From: Spirochaetota bacterium
GTDB lineage: Bacteria; Spirochaetota; Leptospiria; Turneriellales; Turneriellaceae
Direction of reading: 5' to 3'
NCBI GenBank assembly: GCA_018240245.1
Contig: JAFEGD010000239.1
Coordinates: forward strand, 1-50,345
DNA: 50,345 nucleotides
In this document: one piece after another, positions 1 to 7,763 of the stretch
How positions within the stretch are numbered: the first letter of the stretch is position 1
How the letters are laid out: each line of letters opens with the position of its first letter
Position numbers and translations under genes: made by a program
Notes under the pieces: model-generated
Seen by the model: the letters and a program-made list of their open reading frames with translations, nothing else
Databases searched by the model: none
Told to the model about the DNA's origin: nothing

Positions 1-470
1 ACTGGACAGCGAATGGCTATCGTCTACCCACCGAAGCCGAGTGGGAATATGCGGCGCGTTATATCGACGGCACAACCTTTACGGCAACGACGTATGCGAG
101 TGGTGCGACGGCCGACACGACGAATTTTACGGCGACTAATTTAGTCGCTTGGTTTGGCAATTCGCTGACAGCGCCCACAGGTAATACAACCTCTACGCAG
201 CCTGTTGGTACAAAAGCCGCGAATGCATTGGGCCTCTTCGACATGAGCGGCAATGTTTATGAATGGGTTTGGGATTGGCAAGCGACCTATACAACCGGCT
301 CACCCTACACCGATGCGGATAGTCAAGGCCCTACGACCGGTAATAGTCGGGTCGCTCGTGGTGGTAGCTGGAGCTTTACCGCCAGCACGCTGCAGGCGGC
401 GTACCGCAGCAGCAGCAGCCCGTGGTCCGCGAGCTACGCTGTCGGGTTTCGCCCCGTGAGGCGGCCGTAG
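1..470 (+). CDS. Formylglycine-generating-enzyme (SUMF1/FGE-sulfatase) domain protein, C-terminal part
   Basis: The frame is open from base 3, so the gene starts outside the window. The visible 155 codons hold the usual C-terminal signatures of the FGE-sulfatase domain: GYRLPTEAEWEYAAR, then LGLFDMSGNVYEWVWDW, then RGGSW and the closing GFRPVR. Members either oxidise a cysteine to formylglycine in sulfatases or, more often in bacteria, are exported proteins or domains of unknown role that keep the C-type-lectin-like fold. The stretch between the first two motifs is rich in Thr, Ala and Asn and looks like an exposed loop. The catalytic cysteine pair of true FGEs is not visible in this part, so a structural or binding role is as likely as enzymatic activity. 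A strong palindrome follows four bases after the stop. Confidence 0.85.
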   Translation, partial: WTANGYRLPTEAEWEYAARYIDGTTFTATTYASGATADTTNFTATNLVAWFGNSLTAPTGNTTSTQPVGTKAANALGLFDMSGNVYEWVWDWQATYTTGSPYTDADSQGPTTGNSRVARGGSWSFTASTLQAAYRSSSSPWSASYAVGFRPVRRP

Positions 471-473
471 GCT

Positions 474-506
474 ACACGCATAACTCGCGCAGCGAGTTAT
501 GCGTGT
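474..506. terminator. Bidirectional terminator-like palindrome between convergent genes
   Basis: Perfect 15-bp arms (474-488 and 492-506) enclose a 3-base loop. The palindrome lies between the stop of the FGE-like gene (470) and the stop of the minus-strand membrane protein gene (510-508). On the plus strand it runs into TTTTA; there is no long T-tract. It could serve both convergent genes. Confidence 0.7.
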
Positions 507-507
507 T

Positions 508-1518
508 TTAGAACCTGAGTGCCGTACCGAACGACGCACCGACTAAACCGTTCACTAAATCGACCTGCGCTTCGACGCCGATGTCGATCACAAAAAGCGA
601 AATTTCAAAACCGAACATAATCCGATGTGTGATAAGCTTTGCCGCATAGCGTTCTGAAATATTTAGAGAACCGGTATCGGTTTGCGCCGACATCGAAGTC
701 GGCGTCACCGTAATCGTACCCGCGACATTGAGGCCTGTAGTGTACTGCCCGATTTGTGTACCGAGCGAATAGCCGATGAACGGGTGAAAAAACATAAGAT
801 CGTACCACAGCCGTAATTCGGGGCCGAGACCGACGTATTGCCAGTTGGTCGAGATCGTTGCGTTTGCGTTCATGGCCACCGTGCCCGTGCTGTCGCTCGT
901 CGATTGCGAAAGATTATTTTGGGTGAGCGAAAGCGAACCCGTCGTGTAAGATGCGAACCCCGCCAAAGTTAATCCCGGTTTTAAGAAACCGCCCTCTAAG
1001 ATATGATAACCCACGCGCGCGCGGTATGTGCCGAACGCCATTTGCGCGCTCGTGCCGCCGCCAAACGTGCCCGAACTCATCGCGATCGGTACGTTGGGAA
1101 AAAACGAGAAGCGCACATCCCATTTGTGCGAAAAGCCGATACCGAAGTTGAAGCTAATAGACGGTGCGGGGAGATAGCTCGGCACGGTGCCTTGAATCGA
1201 GCTGTCGACTTCGCTCTTCATCGCGTTGACTTTGCCGAATGCCGCGCCGACGCCGATACCGACGTAGAGCGAGGGAAACGTGCCCAAATTATCGCGCGCG
1301 TTCGGCGCGCCCAAGTACGATGCGACGGCCATCGTGTCGCCATAGTAGTGCGAGAACGACCGCGCAAACTGCGTGTAGTTGTTGTCGAATTGCTGCGCGG
1401 TGCTCACGTACGATGCACCGTAAGAGGCCAAATTAGGAAAATTCAGCGTCGCATACGTAGGATTTACCCCGGCAAGCAGGGCAATAATAGCAGCGGTGGG
1501 CAGTATTCGTGAAGACAT
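508..1518 (-). CDS. Putative outer-membrane beta-barrel protein
   Basis: A 336-residue protein that begins with a typical signal peptide: MSSRIL, a hydrophobic run, then a likely cut near NPTYA. The rest is poor in long hydrophobic helices and rich in alternating Gly/Ser/Thr/aromatic strands. It ends in ALRF; a C-terminal Phe is the usual recognition signal for barrel insertion by the BAM complex. These signs suggest an outer-membrane barrel. I do not recognise a named family. It is transcribed divergently from the lyase gene at 1658, with about 140 bp of AT-rich sequence between them that must hold both promoters. It converges on the FGE-like gene with a shared palindrome. Confidence 0.6.
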   Translation of the reverse strand: MSSRILPTAAIIALLAGVNPTYATLNFPNLASYGASYVSTAQQFDNNYTQFARSFSHYYGDTMAVASYLGAPNARDNLGTFPSLYVGIGVGAAFGKVNAMKSEVDSSIQGTVPSYLPAPSISFNFGIGFSHKWDVRFSFFPNVPIAMSSGTFGGGTSAQMAFGTYRARVGYHILEGGFLKPGLTLAGFASYTTGSLSLTQNNLSQSTSDSTGTVAMNANATISTNWQYVGLGPELRLWYDLMFFHPFIGYSLGTQIGQYTTGLNVAGTITVTPTSMSAQTDTGSLNISERYAAKLITHRIMFGFEISLFVIDIGVEAQVDLVNGLVGASFGTALRF

Positions 1519-1657
1519 TGGTTTTTTATATGACGGTTTAGTCTATATATTATCGACAAAATACGGTCGTGGACTCAAGATTACATGCAGTAATATGTTT
1601 ACGTATAAGATCCATAGCGTTTGACGCGGTGTCTAAAAACTCCATACTTCCCTTATT

Positions 1658-2641
1658 ATGACACACCCCAAAGACGCCCTTTTTGCCGGCGAAAAAGCAT
1701 TTCCCGTAATTGCCACCTGCGAGCACTTCGCGGGTAACGAAAAAATGATTATGAAAGCGTTTAGCTTTCAAGACGAAAAAGGCCCCGTTTTCGACATCAC
1801 GCAAGACTGCGAAGACGGCGCCCCGACGGGCCAAGAAAAGGCGCACGCCGAGATGATTGTACGCCTCACGAATAGCGAGCACAACAAGCATAACATGGCG
1901 GGCGCGCGTATTCACGACTATACGAGCAAATTCTGGAAACAAGATGTGGATATTCTCGTTGCCGGCGCCGGCGAACGTCTGGCGTATATCACGATTCCTA
2001 AACCGACAGCTTACGAGCAAGTCAAAGAAATGGTCGAGTATATTCAAGCCGCCGCGAAAAAAGCCAATCTGAAGCGTGAAATCCCCATTCATGTGTTGAT
2101 CGAAACGCACGGGGCGCTGCGCGATGTGGAGCGCATTGCGACCTTGCCTTGGCTACAAGTGATCGATTTCGGCCTCATGGATTTTATCTCGGGCCACCAC
2201 GGCGCGATTGCGCTATCGAACATGAAGAGCCCGGGCCAGTTCGACCATAAACTCTTGGCGCGCGCTAAAGGCAATGTCGTTGCGGCGGCGCTCGCGAACG
2301 GCGTCGTGCCCGCGCACAACGTGACACTCGACCTCAAGAACTTCGAACAGACAAAATCTGACGCCGCGCGCGCGCGTAACGAATTCGGCTTTTTGCGCAT
2401 GTGGTCGATTTACCCCACGCAAATCGACGCAATTGTCGAGGCGATGAAGCCCGATCTTTCTGAAGTCAAGAAAGGCGTCGCCGTGCTCTTGGCGGCGCAA
2501 GACGCAGCGTGGGGCCCGATTCAGCACGAGGGCGAGCTACACGACCGCGCGACGTACCGCGGTTTTTGGACTCTCGTGCAGCGCGCGAAGCTGACCGGCA
2601 TCGACATCGGCGCCGAAGCGACGAAGAGATGGTTTAACTAA
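1658..2641 (+). CDS. HpcH/HpaI aldolase / citrate lyase beta-like (CitE-like) protein
   Basis: This 327-residue protein has the TIM-barrel pattern of the HpcH/HpaI aldolase and citrate lyase beta family. Visible landmarks are DCEDGAPTGQ (acidic metal-site region), HVLIETHGALRDVERIA (the Glu that binds Mg2+) and IDFGLMDFISGHHG. Family members cleave or condense CoA thioesters such as citryl-CoA, malyl-CoA or methylmalyl-CoA, or 2-keto acids, using Mg2+. No citrate lyase alpha or gamma genes are nearby, so this is probably a stand-alone CitE-like enzyme; the substrate cannot be told from the sequence. The start ATG has no obvious Shine-Dalgarno sequence. The stop codon lies inside a 16-bp palindrome. 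Confidence 0.85.
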   Translation: MTHPKDALFAGEKAFPVIATCEHFAGNEKMIMKAFSFQDEKGPVFDITQDCEDGAPTGQEKAHAEMIVRLTNSEHNKHNMAGARIHDYTSKFWKQDVDILVAGAGERLAYITIPKPTAYEQVKEMVEYIQAAAKKANLKREIPIHVLIETHGALRDVERIATLPWLQVIDFGLMDFISGHHGAIALSNMKSPGQFDHKLLARAKGNVVAAALANGVVPAHNVTLDLKNFEQTKSDAARARNEFGFLRMWSIYPTQIDAIVEAMKPDLSEVKKGVAVLLAAQDAAWGPIQHEGELHDRATYRGFWTLVQRAKLTGIDIGAEATKRWFN

Positions 2642-2666
2642 TTCTGCTGTGCAGAATTAGTTAAAC
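2632..2666 (+). terminator. Terminator-like palindrome overlapping the lyase stop codon
   Basis: Perfect 16-bp arms (2632-2647 and 2651-2666) surround the loop TGT. The left arm contains the last codons and TAA stop of the lyase gene. No T-tract follows. A second, smaller hairpin (2675-2689, 6-bp arms) comes next, just before the carboxypeptidase gene. Confidence 0.65.
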
Positions 2667-2689
2667 CCAATATCCGGGGAGCATCCCCG

Positions 2690-4189
2690 ATACGCAGTTT
2701 ATTTCGTATTGTTCTGATTTTTAGCGTCGGTGGTCAGCTCGCCGCCGCTGAAATTCAGAGCTTCTTCTACAAACGTCTACCGTGGCGCGCTGTCGAGATT
2801 CAGCGCGCCGATATTCAGAATTTTACCGAAGTGTACGAAAACCTCTTCGGCAGCGAACCCGAAATTATCGAAGAGCAAGCGCATAAATATGCCTTACGGA
2901 TAGAGACGGACGAGTACGATGCGCTTGTTGCGCAAGAGGCCATTCAACCCAGCGAGCGTGCGCTGCCGTTTCGCTATTACGACGCGACGTACGCGGCGCG
3001 CGTCAAGCGCGGCTATGAGTTTCTGGGAGATTTAGTCAGCGGCTACAAAGACGACGTCTTGAATGAAAAACTTCTCAAAGGCGTGGCGAAGGCATACCCA
3101 AAACTCGTGCGCTATCACGTGATCGGCAAGACGCGCCTCGGTCGCAAACTTATTGCGTTAGAAATTTCGCGCCCGAGTCAGCAGCCAAAATTTCGTACAA
3201 AGATTTTGTTCACGGGCTCAATCCACGGCAGCGAGATGACTTCGACCGAACACTGCTATCGCATCTTGCACGACATTTTGGGGCAGCCGCAGAAATACCG
3301 CAAGGTTCTCGAAAACCACGTGATCTGGATGATTCCTTTAATCAACCCCGACGGTGCGCATTTTTTCTGGCACACATCGTTACAGATGGGGCGCAAGAAC
3401 GGCTATTTGGCACCGGGGCAAGCGCGGGGGAGTTGGAATCGCGGCGTCGACCTCAACCGTAATTTTCCCTTTCGTTGGAAATCGGGGGTGAAGCGCGCGT
3501 CGAGCGGCGACCCCGAGAGCTATTATTATCGCGGCCCGCGCGCGGCATCGGAGCCCGAGACGCGCGCGATTATGAAGCTTGCGCGCGCACAGCGCTTTCT
3601 TTATGCGATTAGCTTTCATTCGGTAGCGAGTAAGCTTTTGTTTCCTTATACTATAGACAATACGACGAACCCTGCGCCCGATATTGCGCAAAGTTTTGCG
3701 CTACAGCTCGCCCAATTGGTCGACCCGGTGCAGCTCGGGCGCGCGTTCACGGCAGTGAAGAAGCTCTATGCGGTCGACGGCACCGATCAAGATTATTTTT
3801 ACCATGCGTTCGGTACGCTCGCGTATATTCTCGAAACCTCGTACGAGAATTGCGAATATCGTTTTGTGCCAGTTTACCTCGAACATTTTTCGCGCCTCAC
3901 CGACGCCTTTCTTTTCGACTACGGCAAAAGAAAGAAATTCGCGCTCAAGATCGTCGATACAGAAGGCAATCCCCTTGCGGCAAAGATTCGTTTTTCAGAC
4001 CAAGAGTTTTTCGAGGGCGAAGTGCGCAAAGCTTCGGCGCACGACGGCAGCTTTGTGCGCCTGACGAACTCGAACGCTGTCGTCACAGTTACTATACGTG
4101 CAAAAGGTTTCAAGACACGGCGCCTGTCGCTCAAACCGCAGCACAGTGCGTACCCGAAACTCCGTACAATTCAGTTGCAACATCCCTAG
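2690..4189 (+). CDS. Exported M14-family zinc carboxypeptidase
   Basis: Counting from GTG 2831, the M14 signatures are GSIHGSEMTSTE (zinc ligands H132 and E135), DLNRNFP (substrate arginine region), SFHSVASKLLFPY (third zinc ligand H263) and AYILETSYEN (catalytic E335). The C-terminal 90 residues look like a beta-rich domain of the carboxypeptidase-regulatory type. GTG 2831 is the first conventional start, but the frame stays open upstream. It encodes a convincing signal peptide, IRSLFRIVLIFSVGGQLAAA, from 2690 to about 2749. No ATG, GTG or TTG starts this; the best-placed codon is ATA at 2690, behind GGGGA. I therefore extend to 2690 with moderate confidence; alternatives are ATT 2708, CTG 2714 or a sequencing error. 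The likely role is trimming peptides or peptidoglycan stems outside the inner membrane. The gene converges on the DUF115 gene and ends inside their shared palindrome. Confidence 0.8.
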   Translation: MRSLFRIVLIFSVGGQLAAAEIQSFFYKRLPWRAVEIQRADIQNFTEVYENLFGSEPEIIEEQAHKYALRIETDEYDALVAQEAIQPSERALPFRYYDATYAARVKRGYEFLGDLVSGYKDDVLNEKLLKGVAKAYPKLVRYHVIGKTRLGRKLIALEISRPSQQPKFRTKILFTGSIHGSEMTSTEHCYRILHDILGQPQKYRKVLENHVIWMIPLINPDGAHFFWHTSLQMGRKNGYLAPGQARGSWNRGVDLNRNFPFRWKSGVKRASSGDPESYYYRGPRAASEPETRAIMKLARAQRFLYAISFHSVASKLLFPYTIDNTTNPAPDIAQSFALQLAQLVDPVQLGRAFTAVKKLYAVDGTDQDYFYHAFGTLAYILETSYENCEYRFVPVYLEHFSRLTDAFLFDYGKRKKFALKIVDTEGNPLAAKIRFSDQEFFEGEVRKASAHDGSFVRLTNSNAVVTVTIRAKGFKTRRLSLKPQHSAYPKLRTIQLQHP

Positions 4190-4222
4190 GCCGGGGTTTA
4201 ACCCCCGGCCTAGGGATGTTGC
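4177..4222. terminator. 20-bp palindrome shared by two convergent genes, containing both stop codons
   Basis: Arms 4177-4196 and 4203-4222 are perfectly complementary over 20 bp around a 6-base centre (TTTAAC). The left arm encodes the last residues and TAG stop of the carboxypeptidase, and the right arm does the same for the opposite-strand DUF115 gene. Both proteins therefore end in Gln-His-Pro followed by TAG. It is presumably a bidirectional terminator. Confidence 0.75.
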
Positions 4223-4938
4223 GGCACCCGTTTTGCGACGCGCGCGGTGTCGAGCCCAAGCGGCGAGTATTCGATAATTTGCACCGTCGCGGGTACGCGG
4301 GTCAAGTACGCGCGCATATTCTCGCGCGCCTGCATCAGCTCGAACGCCGTGCGTATCGCGTGGCCGTGTTTCATTACCACGCCGCCCGTTTTCTTGAGCG
4401 CCATTTCGTATTGCCACGTCTCGTGTGTAGTTAGTCGCGTGCGCTCGGGTGCGTGCGGTAAAATAGAGCGCGAATAGACTTGGTTGTCGATGTACGCGAA
4501 ATCTGCGCCAAGAATGTGGATTTCGGCTAGAGGTTGTGGATGTTCTATCGAACCAGACGCTGCGACCGCATACGACAGCATCACCCCGAGCACCGTGCCT
4601 GGCGAATAGAGTGCAGGAAAATCGCTGTCTTCGCCCAACAGCTTAAAGCGCATAGTTATTACATTTTTGCCACGCGGCAGATTACGCGCGGCCGCGCGTT
4701 GGTATGCCATGACCTGAATGGGGTGAATCCCCCGTGTGCTCAGACGCTGCAAATAGTTATGCCGCCGCAGTTCGACGGTAAAAACGACGATTGCGATTTG
4801 CGGATAGAGCTTCTGGAAACCGGCAGCGACCGAATCGGCGACGAGAAACACCGCCCCGCGCTCATGGAGCGTCAAAATTTCGGCGGTGCAATAGTCGAGC
4901 GAGGGGCCTGCGCCAATGAGCGCGATGCATTGCGACAT
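4210..4938 (-). CDS. DUF115 / MAF-flag10-like protein (6-hydroxymethylpterin pyrophosphokinase MptE-like fold)
   Basis: A 242-residue protein starting MSQCIALIGAGPSLD. The GAGPSL motif followed by an ILxADSVAAGF-like strand is typical of the DUF115 domain found in flagellin-modifying motility accessory factors and in the archaeal pterin enzyme MptE. Later landmarks are IHILGADFAY and the THETWQYEM segment. Spirochaete homologues are generally annotated only by this domain, and the substrate is unknown. A role in sugar or nonulosonate transfer to surface proteins is one guess; nothing here proves it. It lies just downstream of hsdM on the same strand, separated by a 31-bp repeat, and is probably not functionally part of the restriction island. 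Confidence 0.65.
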   Translation of the reverse strand: MSQCIALIGAGPSLDYCTAEILTLHERGAVFLVADSVAAGFQKLYPQIAIVVFTVELRRHNYLQRLSTRGIHPIQVMAYQRAAARNLPRGKNVITMRFKLLGEDSDFPALYSPGTVLGVMLSYAVAASGSIEHPQPLAEIHILGADFAYIDNQVYSRSILPHAPERTRLTTHETWQYEMALKKTGGVVMKHGHAIRTAFELMQARENMRAYLTRVPATVQIIEYSPLGLDTARVAKRVPQHP

Positions 4939-4948
4939 ACGACAGGAT

Positions 4949-4979
4949 TCACCACGGCGGCACGGCGAACACGGCGAAA
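4949..4979. repeat. CACGG-type intergenic repeat at the hsdM end of the restriction island
   Basis: The 31 bp between the DUF115 start and the hsdM stop are made of three near-repeats of CACGGCG spaced by GCA or AACA. This matches the CCACGGAGGCACGGAGAACACGG class of dispersed repeat that I know from many environmental genomes, often beside GxxExxY genes. One frame of the plus strand reads PRRHGEHGE, a stretch often seen at the N-termini of GxxExxY proteins. Confidence 0.55.
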
Positions 4980-6461
4980 TTAGTTTTGCAACCCGATCAA
5001 CACCTCGCGAAAGCTTGCGAGGCCCGCTTCGAGGTTGTCGACGATTTCGAGCGCAATGGTGTCGGGGTCGGGTAAATTGTCGAGATCGGCGAGCGACTGG
5101 TCTTTGATCCAGGTAATATCGAGCGACGTTTTGTCGCGCTGGGCAATTTCATCGTAGCCGAACTTGCGAAAGCGACCGTCGAGGTTTTTCTCGCTATACG
5201 TCTCTTTGCGCTTGTGCCGGTTCTGCGGATTATAGCACGCGATGAAATCTTTGAGGTCTTCGAGTTTCAGCGGGTTCTTTTTCAACGTGTGATGGATGTT
5301 TGTGCGGTAGTCGTAGATCCACACTTCTTTAGTCCATGATTCTTTGCTCGCCGGTTTGGCGTCAAAGAACAAGACATTCGCTTTAACGCCATTGGCATAG
5401 AAGATACCGGTTGGCAGGCGCAGAATCGTGTGCAGGTCGGTCGTCTCGAGCATCTTTTTGCGCACGGTTTCACCCGCGCCACCTTCGAAGAGCACGTTGT
5501 CGGGTAGCACAACCGCTGCCTGGCCGGTGGTCTTGAGCATACTGCGGATATGTTGTAAAAAATTGAGCTGCTTGTTGCTGGTAGTAACCCAGAAGTCCTG
5601 GCGATTGTAGGTAAGGTCTTCTTTCTCTTGCTCGCCGTCTTCGTTGGTGAAGGTCATGCTGCTCTTTTTGCCAAACGGCGGGTTTGCCAGCACGTAGTCA
5701 TAGAGTTCGGGGCTGCTGGCGATGAGCGAGTCGTTGGCGGAGATTGAGCTCTCGCCGTCGATGTCGCCGATATTATGTAAAAACAGATTCATGAGCGCGA
5801 GCCGCCGCGTACCTGCGACGATCTCGTTACCGAAAAAAGTCTTATGCTTCAAAAACTGTTTCTGCTCTTTATCGAGCGTGAAATTATTTGCATCGCTGAG
5901 AAAATCATACGCCGCCAGAAAAAATCCGCCGGTACCGCAGGCCGGGTCGGCAATCGACTTCTGTGGTTCGGGGCGAATACACTCGACTATCGTGCGGATA
6001 AGCGCACGCGGTGTAAAATACTGCCCTGCGCCGCTCTTGGTATCTTCGGCGTTTTTTTCGAGCAAGCCCTCGTAGATGTCGCCTTTGTCTTTGACGCCCA
6101 TCATCACCCAATTCTCGGCGCCAATCATGTCGATGAGACGATAGAGCTTTGCGGGGTCTTGAATTTTGTTTTGACTCTTCGTAAAAATCTGGCCGAGCAT
6201 GCCCTTCTGTGTGCCCAGCTCGCGTAACAGTTTCGAATAATGCGTCTCTAACTCGTCGCCGCTTTTGGTCGTTAAGCTCTCCCACGCAAATTCTTTGGGG
6301 ATATTCAGCTTACGGTTATGCGGCGGTCTTGCATATTCGTCGGCCATTTTGAGAAACAGCAAATAGGTCAGCTGCTCGAGGTAGTCGCCATAGCCGACGC
6401 CGTCGTCGCGCAGCGTGTTGCAGAAGGCCCAGATTTTCGAGACGATGGCTGAGGTGGTCAT
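4980..6461 (-). CDS. hsdM: Type I restriction-modification DNA methyltransferase subunit M
   Basis: A 493-residue N6-adenine methyltransferase. An N-terminal HsdM helical domain (about 1-130) is followed by the SAM-binding motif ADPACGTGGF (171-180) and the catalytic NPPFG (260-264). The linker GAGQYFTPRALI, typical of HsdM proteins, is at 145-156. The length is normal. It methylates the adenines of a bipartite site chosen by HsdS and protects the host from HsdR. The odd feature is its place: it is separated from hsdS by two toxin-antitoxin modules (about 1.6 kb) and starts only 12 bp after the stop of the RHH antitoxin at 6474. It is therefore probably transcribed with that module, or from a promoter inside it. 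Confidence 0.95.
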   Translation of the reverse strand: MTTSAIVSKIWAFCNTLRDDGVGYGDYLEQLTYLLFLKMADEYARPPHNRKLNIPKEFAWESLTTKSGDELETHYSKLLRELGTQKGMLGQIFTKSQNKIQDPAKLYRLIDMIGAENWVMMGVKDKGDIYEGLLEKNAEDTKSGAGQYFTPRALIRTIVECIRPEPQKSIADPACGTGGFFLAAYDFLSDANNFTLDKEQKQFLKHKTFFGNEIVAGTRRLALMNLFLHNIGDIDGESSISANDSLIASSPELYDYVLANPPFGKKSSMTFTNEDGEQEKEDLTYNRQDFWVTTSNKQLNFLQHIRSMLKTTGQAAVVLPDNVLFEGGAGETVRKKMLETTDLHTILRLPTGIFYANGVKANVLFFDAKPASKESWTKEVWIYDYRTNIHHTLKKNPLKLEDLKDFIACYNPQNRHKRKETYSEKNLDGRFRKFGYDEIAQRDKTSLDITWIKDQSLADLDNLPDPDTIALEIVDNLEAGLASFREVLIGLQN

Positions 6462-6473
6462 GGTTTACGCGGG

Positions 6474-6737
6474 TTAGACGCGATCCCACTCGGGAATTTT
6501 TCCCTTCTTGGGAACATTCGCCATAATCTCATCGAAGTCGGCAAAGATCTGTTCTTTCGAACGGCTCTTCCAGAATTTGCTGAAGGTGTCGGAGACATCC
6601 ATTTCGGCAATTTCTTTGGAAAAGAAGTAGAGAGCCAGTTGATTGATGGAGACGCCTTGCTTTAGAGCCGCTTTTTCGATCTTGTGCTTGAGTTCTTTGG
6701 GAACCCGCAGGGTCATGATGCTTGCATTAGTTTTCAT
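6474..6737 (-). CDS. Ribbon-helix-helix-type antitoxin of a PIN toxin module
   Basis: An 87-residue protein. It opens with MTLRVPKELKHKIEKAA followed by a QGVSINQLALYFFSKEIAEM helix pair; this beta-helix-helix pattern is that of CopG/HicB-like ribbon-helix-helix DNA-binding domains. The C-terminal half (EQIFADFDEIMANVPKKG) would wrap around and block the toxin. It overlaps the end of the PIN gene by 11 bp, so the order is toxin first, antitoxin second, which is the less common arrangement but usual for the COG1569-like PIN family. It is likely to repress its own operon by binding DNA upstream of the toxin gene. The next gene, hsdM, follows after only 12 bp. Confidence 0.75.
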   Translation of the reverse strand: MKTNASIMTLRVPKELKHKIEKAALKQGVSINQLALYFFSKEIAEMDVSDTFSKFWKSRSKEQIFADFDEIMANVPKKGKIPEWDRV

Positions 6738-7164
6738 GTTTTTGCCTCCATATTTTCAGGAATTTCGCCGGTGTAACGATCTTCAGCGTTGCTAGCTTTA
6801 GCTCCGCTCTGTTCTTGAAATCTACAATGTTGCTGGTGATCAGGTAATCGGCCTGACCATTTAACGCCAACTCGATGAATTTGTTGTCTGTTTCATCGCG
6901 CAAATTCGGCTTATAAGTGAAATGAATCGCCACCGGTTTGGCGATATAGCTGATGAACGCCAAAAAGCTTTCTATCTGCGTTTTTTTCAGGTCGAATTGA
7001 CGCAGGTTGGCAGGCCGACTCAATACTTCCTGATATTCGAACAGTACTGCGGTGGATAATACCATTTCGATCTGGCCTTGGCGGACCAGGGACAAAATAT
7101 AATACGATGCGCCTTGGCTGCGCAATGCCTGGTAGAGGACGGTGGTATCGAGCACAACGGTCAC
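6727..7164 (-). CDS. PIN-domain toxin (COG1569-like putative RNase)
   Basis: A 145-residue PIN-fold protein. The acidic residues expected to hold Mg2+ in PIN nucleases are visible: LDTTVL (Asp6), EYQEVLSRP (Glu43) and DETDNKFIELA (Asp near 92 with Asp95), followed by ADYLITSNIVDF. These enzymes cut RNA, often tRNA or rRNA, when not bound by the antitoxin. The gene overlaps its antitoxin partner downstream. Upstream is a 100-bp AT-rich gap with an inverted repeat at 7233-7258 that could be the operator. All active-site positions look intact. Confidence 0.8.
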   Translation of the reverse strand: MTVVLDTTVLYQALRSQGASYYILSLVRQGQIEMVLSTAVLFEYQEVLSRPANLRQFDLKKTQIESFLAFISYIAKPVAIHFTYKPNLRDETDNKFIELALNGQADYLITSNIVDFKNRAELKLATLKIVTPAKFLKIWRQKHEN

Positions 7165-7232
7165 CTGAGAGATGATGGTGCGGATACTATCACGCGGTCA
7201 AGCGAATTAAGGCCGGGCGCATGGGTTCGTAA

Positions 7233-7258
7233 TTTTACTTTATTACCGTAAAGTAAAA
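7233..7258. promoter_or_regulatory. Inverted repeat upstream of the PIN/RHH operon
   Basis: TTTTACTTTA at 7233-7242 and its perfect complement at 7249-7258 are separated by 6 bases. A third partial copy (TATTTTACTTT) lies at 7271-7281. It sits about 70 bp upstream of the PIN toxin start and just after the end of the preceding toxin-antitoxin pair. It may be the operator of the downstream module or a weak terminator of the upstream one. Confidence 0.45.
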
Positions 7259-7316
7259 TATAAGAATTCTTATTTTACTTTCTCTGAAGTGTTTTCTAAA
7301 AGAGCCTTGTAAATTG

Positions 7317-7763
7317 CTATGTCCAGAGGCGAGAGGTTCGCTGGCGTGGGATTTTGGACTTTCTTGATGAATTCGGCGTCATCACTACTGCGGAATTCTT
7401 AGGATAATCTTTCGTATTCCGCGAAATGAAGATATCAATTTTTCCCTTTTTAAAGGCAAAATATTGAACGGCATCTTCAAAATCTTTCATGTTCGAACTC
7501 AAAGCCGAATCGATAGTCTCTTCCGTTACGGGGAGTATTTGGATGAGCTTTCTAAATTTTTGCAGAAGCCGTCTTGCCTGCGCGGCGCCTAAATTCTTGC
7601 TGAGCAGATAATACAGGTTCCAGACGATCAGCGATGAAACGAAGCCATAAATTTGCTTATTCTCTATGAGATTCACTATTTTCACGACGGCCGCATCGTG
7701 CGGCTCACGCCCGGCTAGATAATATAGAATGGCATCGGAATCGAGATAGACCTTTTGCGCCAC
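7317..7763 (-). CDS. PIN-domain toxin, C-terminus changed by an apparent frameshift
   Basis: A 148-residue protein starting MAQKVYLDSDAILYYLAGREP, a typical PIN opening with Asp8 and Asp10. The second acidic patch is NMKDFEDAVQYFAF, and ISRNTKDYPKNSAVVMTP follows as expected. After VMTP the frame turns into a Ser/Arg-rich tail with no family character. One extra base near 7374 would restore EFIKKVQNPTPANLSPLDIA and continue to a TAA at 7270-7272, which looks like a genuine PIN C-terminus. The core catalytic residues precede the shift, so the toxin may still work, may be inactivated, or the shift may be a sequencing error. The gene directly follows its antitoxin gene with no gap. Confidence 0.75.
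   Translation of the reverse strand: MAQKVYLDSDAILYYLAGREPHDAAVVKIVNLIENKQIYGFVSSLIVWNLYYLLSKNLGAAQARRLLQKFRKLIQILPVTEETIDSALSSNMKDFEDAVQYFAFKKGKIDIFISRNTKDYPKNSAVVMTPNSSRKSKIPRQRTSRLWT

Noticed and set aside
1003-1512. A 169-codon open frame on the plus strand opposite the outer-membrane protein gene
   Set aside because: It is Arg-rich, has no domain or ribosome-binding site, and is a mirror of a gene with a clear signal peptide and barrel ending.
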